From Planctomycetota bacterium (GTDB lineage: Bacteria; Planctomycetota; SBBH01; JAHFOU01), in contig JAHFOU010000047.1 in NCBI GenBank assembly GCA_023261525.1, forward strand, positions 1-5,418: a stretch of 5,418 nucleotides of DNA, given 5' to 3'. Below are positions 1 through 5,418 of this stretch, piece after piece. Position 1 is the first letter of the stretch, and each line of letters starts with the position of its first letter. Made by a program: the position numbers and the translations under genes. The notes beneath the pieces were generated by a model. It searched no databases. It was given only the letters and a program-made list of their open reading frames with translations, and was not told the origin of the DNA.

Positions 1-994
1 GCTCCCGGGCCCGGATGGCCGCGCTGACCTTGGCGCCCTCGGTGGTCTTGGCGGACGCGATGCCCGCCAGCAGGATGTGGGTCGCGTCATAGGCGTAGAT
101 GGAGTAGGGCCCGTGCTCCCCGAAGCGCTTGCGGTACTCCTCCAGGAAGGCCTTGGCGCTGGGGATGCGGGTGGGGTCGGGCCCGAAGGTGAGGATGGCG
201 CCCTCCGCCGCCGGGCCGCCCACCTTGAGGAACTCCCCGTCGAAGGTCCCGTCCCCGCTCATGAAGGGGGCGGCCAGGCCCAGCTCCCGGGCCTGCTTCA
301 CCAGGCGGGAGGCGGCGGGATAGATGCCCCCGAAGAACCAGAGATCAGGGCTCTTGTCCTTCAGGTTGGCCAGGACGGCCTTGTAATCCAGGTCCTGGGG
401 GTCGATGCCGCCGTAGTAGACCACCTCGACGCCCTGGCCCAGGGCCTTCTTGAACTCGTCCGCCAGGCCTTTGCCGTAGGTGGTGTTGTCGTGGAGGACG
501 GCGGCCTTCTTGATCTTGAGCACGTCCACCGCGTAGCGGGCCCCCACCGGGCCTTGCTGGTCGTCCCGCCCGCAGACGCGGAAGACGTTCCCGTAGCCGC
601 GTTCCGTCACCTGGGGGTTGGTGGAGCCGGGGGTGATCATGGGGAGCCCGGCTTCGGCGTAGACGTCCGAGGCGGGGATGGTGCAGGAGGAGTTGAAATG
701 GCCCACCACCCCGACGACCCCGTCGCCCACCATCTTGGTGGCCACCGCGCGGGCCTGCTTGGGGTCGTGCTGGTCGTCGCCGAGGACGATCTCCACCTTC
801 CGGCCCAGGACCCCGCCCTTGGCGTTCCATTCGGCCACGGCCAGGGCCGCGCCGCGCTGGAGGTCCTCGCCCATCTTGCCCTGGTCCCCGGTCATGGGGC
901 CGCAGACGGCGATCTTGATCGGGGGCTCCTCGGCCGGGGCGGGGCCGGCGGAGAGGAGCAGGGGAAGGAACAGGGCGATGGCGGGTCGTCGCAT
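1..994 (-). CDS. LivK-like branched-chain amino acid ABC transporter substrate-binding protein (3' end cut by window)
   Basis: This is the extracytoplasmic ligand receptor of a high-affinity amino-acid (Leu/Ile/Val-type, HAAT) ABC importer, a type 1 periplasmic binding fold. I read 331 residues before the window edge; the family is usually about 370-400, so roughly the last 40-70 are missing. Residues 1-21 are a signal peptide (RR start, hydrophobic LFLPLLLSAG, cleavage after PAPA). The mature protein opens IKIAVCGPMTGDQ, the standard first strand of the family. GHFNSSCTIPAS (99-109) and ITPGSTNP (120-127) match the ligand-carboxylate/amine pocket of E. coli LivJ/LivK, followed by VFRVCGRDDQQGP, LHDNTTYGKGLA and FFGGIYP. 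Start choice: AAGGAGG lies 5 bases before the ATG at 994. It is divergent from obg. The permease and ATPase genes would be outside the window, so the ligand is not proven; other amino acids, amides or urea are possible. The family call is very secure. Confidence 0.95.
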   Translation of the reverse strand, partial: MRRPAIALFLPLLLSAGPAPAEEPPIKIAVCGPMTGDQGKMGEDLQRGAALAVAEWNAKGGVLGRKVEIVLGDDQHDPKQARAVATKMVGDGVVGVVGHFNSSCTIPASDVYAEAGLPMITPGSTNPQVTERGYGNVFRVCGRDDQQGPVGARYAVDVLKIKKAAVLHDNTTYGKGLADEFKKALGQGVEVVYYGGIDPQDLDYKAVLANLKDKSPDLWFFGGIYPAASRLVKQARELGLAAPFMSGDGTFDGEFLKVGGPAAEGAILTFGPDPTRIPSAKAFLEEYRKRFGEHGPYSIYAYDATHILLAGIASAKTTEGAKVSAAIRARE

Positions 995-1004
995 GGGATC
1001 CTCC

Positions 1005-1033
1005 TTCGGAGCGCCGCGATTGTAGCCTAGAAT
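1005..1033 (+). promoter_or_regulatory. Probable sigma70-type promoter for obg (TAGAAT -10 box)
   Basis: TAGAAT at 1028-1033 has a weak -35 candidate TTCGGA at 1005-1010 with a 17-base spacer (3 of 6 consensus matches). With usual -10 to start spacing, transcription would begin at about 1040-1041, which is the A of the obg ATG or the base before it. There is no purine-rich Shine-Dalgarno sequence between 1022 and 1040, which agrees with a leaderless message. The -10 call is reasonable; the -35 is weak. Confidence 0.5.
1019..1024 (-). promoter_or_regulatory. -10 box (TACAAT) for the livK-like gene
   Basis: On the minus strand TACAAT lies 25 bases before the ATG at 994. A transcript starting near 1012 would have a leader of about 17 bases that still contains the AAGGAGG ribosome-binding site. 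No convincing -35 hexamer is seen 16-18 bases upstream, which would lie inside the first codons of obg. The box is back-to-back with the obg -10 box, with 3 bases between them. Confidence 0.5.
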
Positions 1034-1040
1034 CGTCCCC

Positions 1041-2141
1041 ATGATCTTCGTTGACCGTGTCGAGATCTTCGTGAAGGCCGGCCGGGGAGGCAACGGTTGC
1101 GTCTCCCTGCACCGGGAGAAGAACATCACCCACGGCGGCCCGGATGGGGGCGACGGCGGCCGCGGCGGCGACGTGGTCCTGGAGGCCAGCCACCACCTCT
1201 CCACCCTGTACGACTTCCGCCACCAGGTCCACTACGCTGCCCAGGACGGCGGCCGGGGGGGCGGCAACAACTGCGCCGGACGGGACGGGAGCGACCTTGT
1301 CGTGAAGGTCCCGGTGGGCACCGTGGTCCTGGACCGCCACAGCGGCATGGTCATGAAGGACCTGACCGAGGACGGCCAGCGCGTGATCATCGCCCGCGGC
1401 GGACGCGGCGGACGCGGGAACTGGCACTTCCGGACCGCCTCCCACCAGACGCCCATGGAGGCCGAGTCGGGCCGGGAGGGGCGCAGCCACTGGCTGGCCC
1501 TGGAGCTGAAGCTCATCGCCGACGTGGGCCTGGTCGGCCGTCCCAACGCCGGCAAGTCCACCCTGCTCTCCCGCATCTCCTCGGCCAAGCCCAAGATCGC
1601 GAACTACCCCTTCACCACCCTTCAGCCGGTGCTGGGCATCGTCAGCCTCGGCGAGTACCGGACGGTGGTCTTCGCCGACATCCCCGGCCTGATCGAGGGC
1701 GCCCACGAGGGCGCGGGGCTGGGGGACTGGTTCCTGAGGCACGTGGAGAGGACCCGGGTCCTGATCCACCTCGTCGACCTGGCGCCCCCGGACGGCACGG
1801 ACCCCTGGGCGGCGTACCAGGAGGTCCAGCGGGAGCTCAAGGCCTACTCCCCCACGGTGTCCAAGAAGGCCCAGATCGTGGTGGCCACCAAGATGGACGT
1901 GCCGGAGGCCGCGGAGCGCCTCAAGGCCTTCCGGAAGAAGCTTCCGAAATCCAGGCCCCTCCTGGCCATCAGCGCGGTGACGGGCCTGGGGCTGAAGGAG
2001 CTGCTCTGGACGGTGGGCCAGACCCTGGAGGCCAAGGTCCCCGAGCGGGTGAAGAAGGTGCCCTTGCACCAGGTCGTGTCCGCCAAGCCCGTCCGCCGCC
2101 GGGCCCGGGCGAAAGCCCTGCCGCGCCGGCCGGTCCGATAG
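1041..2141 (+). CDS. obg: Obg family GTPase (ribosome assembly / stringent response)
   Basis: Obg (CgtA/ObgE) is an essential cytoplasmic GTPase that binds the 50S subunit late in assembly and responds to guanine nucleotides. The 366 residues contain the glycine-rich Obg fold at about 1-158, with GRGGNG, HGGPDGGDGGRGGD and PVGT motifs. The G domain follows: G1 GRPNAGKS (166-173), switch I YPFTT (189-193), G3 DIPG (213-216) leading into LIEGAHEGAGLG, G4 TKMD (283-286) and G5 SAVTG (311-315). G4 has Thr where Obg proteins normally have Asn (NKxD). The protein ends about 30 residues after the G domain in a basic Arg/Lys tail, so the optional C-terminal OCT domain is absent. MIFVDRVEIFVKAG is the normal Obg N terminus, which fixes the ATG even though no Shine-Dalgarno sequence precedes it. 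The usual upstream partners rplU-rpmA are absent; a divergent transporter gene lies there instead. Confidence 0.97.
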   Translation: MIFVDRVEIFVKAGRGGNGCVSLHREKNITHGGPDGGDGGRGGDVVLEASHHLSTLYDFRHQVHYAAQDGGRGGGNNCAGRDGSDLVVKVPVGTVVLDRHSGMVMKDLTEDGQRVIIARGGRGGRGNWHFRTASHQTPMEAESGREGRSHWLALELKLIADVGLVGRPNAGKSTLLSRISSAKPKIANYPFTTLQPVLGIVSLGEYRTVVFADIPGLIEGAHEGAGLGDWFLRHVERTRVLIHLVDLAPPDGTDPWAAYQEVQRELKAYSPTVSKKAQIVVATKMDVPEAAERLKAFRKKLPKSRPLLAISAVTGLGLKELLWTVGQTLEAKVPERVKKVPLHQVVSAKPVRRRARAKALPRRPVR

Positions 2142-2143
2142 GC

Positions 2144-2149
2144 TAGAAT
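2144..2149 (+). promoter_or_regulatory. -10 box (TAGAAT) for the dodecin gene
   Basis: TAGAAT begins two bases after the obg stop codon and sits in the same GGCTAGAATC context as the other -10 boxes here. Transcription from about 2156 would give a leader of about 30 bases containing AAGGAG (2172-2177), 8 bases before the dodecin ATG. No -35 is recognisable in the GC-rich end of obg. Read-through from obg could also transcribe the gene. Confidence 0.45.
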
Positions 2150-2185
2150 CCCCGTCGGCCCCGATACCCCGAAGGAGTCCACACC

Positions 2186-2392
2186 ATGGCGTCCATCATC
2201 AAGATCATCGAGCTGGTCGGTTCCTCCCCCAAGTCCTGGGAGGACGCGGTGCAGACCGCGGTCAAGGAGGCCTCCAAGTCCATCCGCGGCATCACCCGCG
2301 TGGGCGTGAAGGAGATGGACGTCAAGACCGACGGGGCCAAGGTCACGGAGTTCCGCGCCCGGGTCGAGATCTCCTTCCGTCTCGAGCGGTAA
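2186..2392 (+). CDS. Dodecin family protein
   Basis: Dodecins are small beta-alpha-beta-beta proteins that assemble into hollow cytoplasmic dodecamers; characterised members bind riboflavin or FMN, for storage or to quench free flavin. This one has 68 residues, the usual size. It starts with the family strand IIKIIELVGSSP (4-15), then SWEDAVQTAVKEASKSIRGI forms the helix (17-36), and two strands end in VEISFRLER. The position that normally carries the flavin-stacking Trp aligns with Arg38 (in ITRVGV), and the usual Gln of the second strand (YQV-type) aligns with Arg57, by comparison from memory with the M. tuberculosis protein. The fold call is secure, but flavin binding is not assured. It has a good Shine-Dalgarno sequence (AAGGAG, 2172-2177), lies 44 bases downstream of obg on the same strand and converges on thiC. 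Confidence 0.92.
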   Translation: MASIIKIIELVGSSPKSWEDAVQTAVKEASKSIRGITRVGVKEMDVKTDGAKVTEFRARVEISFRLER

Positions 2393-2398
2393 GTCGAT

Positions 2399-5029
<2,631 letters not shown>

Positions 5030-5030
5030 C

Positions 5031-5418
5031 CTAGGCCTTGGCGCCCTGCAGGGTGGGCAGGATCTCGTCGATCCAGCCGAGGATCTCCTTCAGCTCCGGC
5101 AGCGTGGTCTCCCCCATGTGGGAGATGCGGAAGGTCTTGTCCTTGAGCTTGCCGTAGCCGTTGCCGATCTCCACCCGGCGCCGCTTCTTGAGCTCGGAGA
5201 TGAGGGCGCCGACGTCGATGCCCCGGGTGTTCTTCACCGCGGTCAGGGTGACGGACTCGAAGCCCTTAGGGGCGAAGGTCGCGAAGCGCTCCCGGGCCCA
5301 GGCCCGGCCCATCTCGGCCAATGCGAGATGGCGCGCGAAGCGGTTCTCGATCCCCTCGGCCTTGAAGCGCTTCGTCTGGGCCTCCAGCGCCACGATCTGG
5401 GAGATGGCCGGGGTCTCC
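5031..5418 (-). CDS. Class V aminotransferase, C-terminal part (5' end cut by window)
   Basis: This is the C-terminal 128 residues of a PLP-dependent class V (fold type I) aminotransferase of the alanine-glyoxylate/serine-pyruvate/phosphoserine type. The visible part opens with ETPAISQIVALEAQ, matching the TPAIS helix that follows the active-site region in this family. The C-terminal domain then contains GFESVTLTAVKNTRGID, a VEIGNGYGKLKDKTFRISHMGETT segment (RISHMG corresponds to the family's usual RIGHMG) and a final helix, LPELKEILGWIDEIL. The PLP lysine and N-terminal domain lie beyond the window, so the substrate pair cannot be told. The reading frame is open to the window edge; the GTG codon at 5391-5393 is internal Val, not the start. 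It is the upstream member of an operon with the hydrolase gene. The family call is strong; the exact enzyme is unknown. Confidence 0.9.
   Translation of the reverse strand, partial: ETPAISQIVALEAQTKRFKAEGIENRFARHLALAEMGRAWARERFATFAPKGFESVTLTAVKNTRGIDVGALISELKKRRRVEIGNGYGKLKDKTFRISHMGETTLPELKEILGWIDEILPTLQGAKA

Noticed and set aside
77..1030. Open frame on the plus strand opposite the livK-like gene.
   Set aside because: A shadow of the binding-protein gene, whose own frame has a signal peptide, a strong ribosome site and clear family motifs.
1043..1072. Direct repeat GATCTTCGT at 1043-1051 and 1064-1072, 21 bases apart (two helical turns), near the divergent promoter.
   Set aside because: Both copies encode the Ile-Phe-Val of the conserved Obg N terminus (MIFV...EIFV), so coding constraint explains them; an operator role is not supported.
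345..2069. Long open frame on the minus strand spanning obg and part of the livK-like gene.
   Set aside because: It crosses two well-supported genes in other frames and the divergent promoter, and its product is Pro/Arg/Gly-rich with no family resemblance; an artefact of high GC content.
5391..5393. GTG as a possible start of a small 120-residue gene.
   Set aside because: The frame is open upstream to the window edge, and the upstream residues ETPAISQI match the class V aminotransferase family, so this is an internal Val codon.

Overview
The window is very GC-rich and gene-dense, with strongly G/C-ending codons, and comes from a bacterial chromosome. It holds six protein genes: two on the plus strand (obg, dodecin) and four on the minus strand (a LivK-type binding protein, thiC, a secreted alpha/beta hydrolase and a class V aminotransferase). 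The first and last genes run off the window. Short ThiC, Obg without a C-terminal OCT domain and CTA(G/C)AATC-type -10 boxes would fit a GC-rich Acidobacteriota (Holophaga/Geothrix-like) or deltaproteobacterial-type genome. That placement is an inference from general resemblance, not a demonstrated assignment.

Layout: (1) 1-994, minus, the N-terminal part of a periplasmic branched-chain amino-acid-type binding protein with a signal peptide. (2) 995-1040, a 46-bp divergent intergenic region with two back-to-back, nearly palindromic -10 boxes. (3) 1041-2141, plus, the ribosome-assembly GTPase Obg, probably translated from a leaderless or near-leaderless mRNA. (4) 2186-2392, plus, a 68-residue dodecin with its own -10 box and a good Shine-Dalgarno sequence. 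(5) 2399-2417, a 7-bp hairpin between the convergent dodecin and thiC genes. (6) 2407-3792, minus, thiC of the short type, with its own -10 box but no room for a TPP riboswitch. (7) 3851-5029, minus, an exported Ser-His-Asp hydrolase with an unusual Ala/Lys/Glu-rich helical N-terminal half. (8) 5031-5418, minus, the C-terminal part of a class V aminotransferase, whose stop is one base from the hydrolase start.

The genes are mostly housekeeping or metabolic: amino-acid uptake, ribosome assembly, flavin or small-molecule storage, thiamin pyrimidine synthesis, and an aminotransferase/hydrolase pair. I see no mobile element, CRISPR array, tRNA, rRNA or defence system, and no convincing novel multi-gene system. 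The points most worth a second look are the promoter architecture (a shared -10 motif and a symmetric divergent promoter giving a leaderless obg), a dodecin lacking the usual flavin-stacking Trp and Gln, a thiC with no riboswitch, and the two-part architecture of the exported hydrolase. No stretch longer than 58 bases lies outside a gene.
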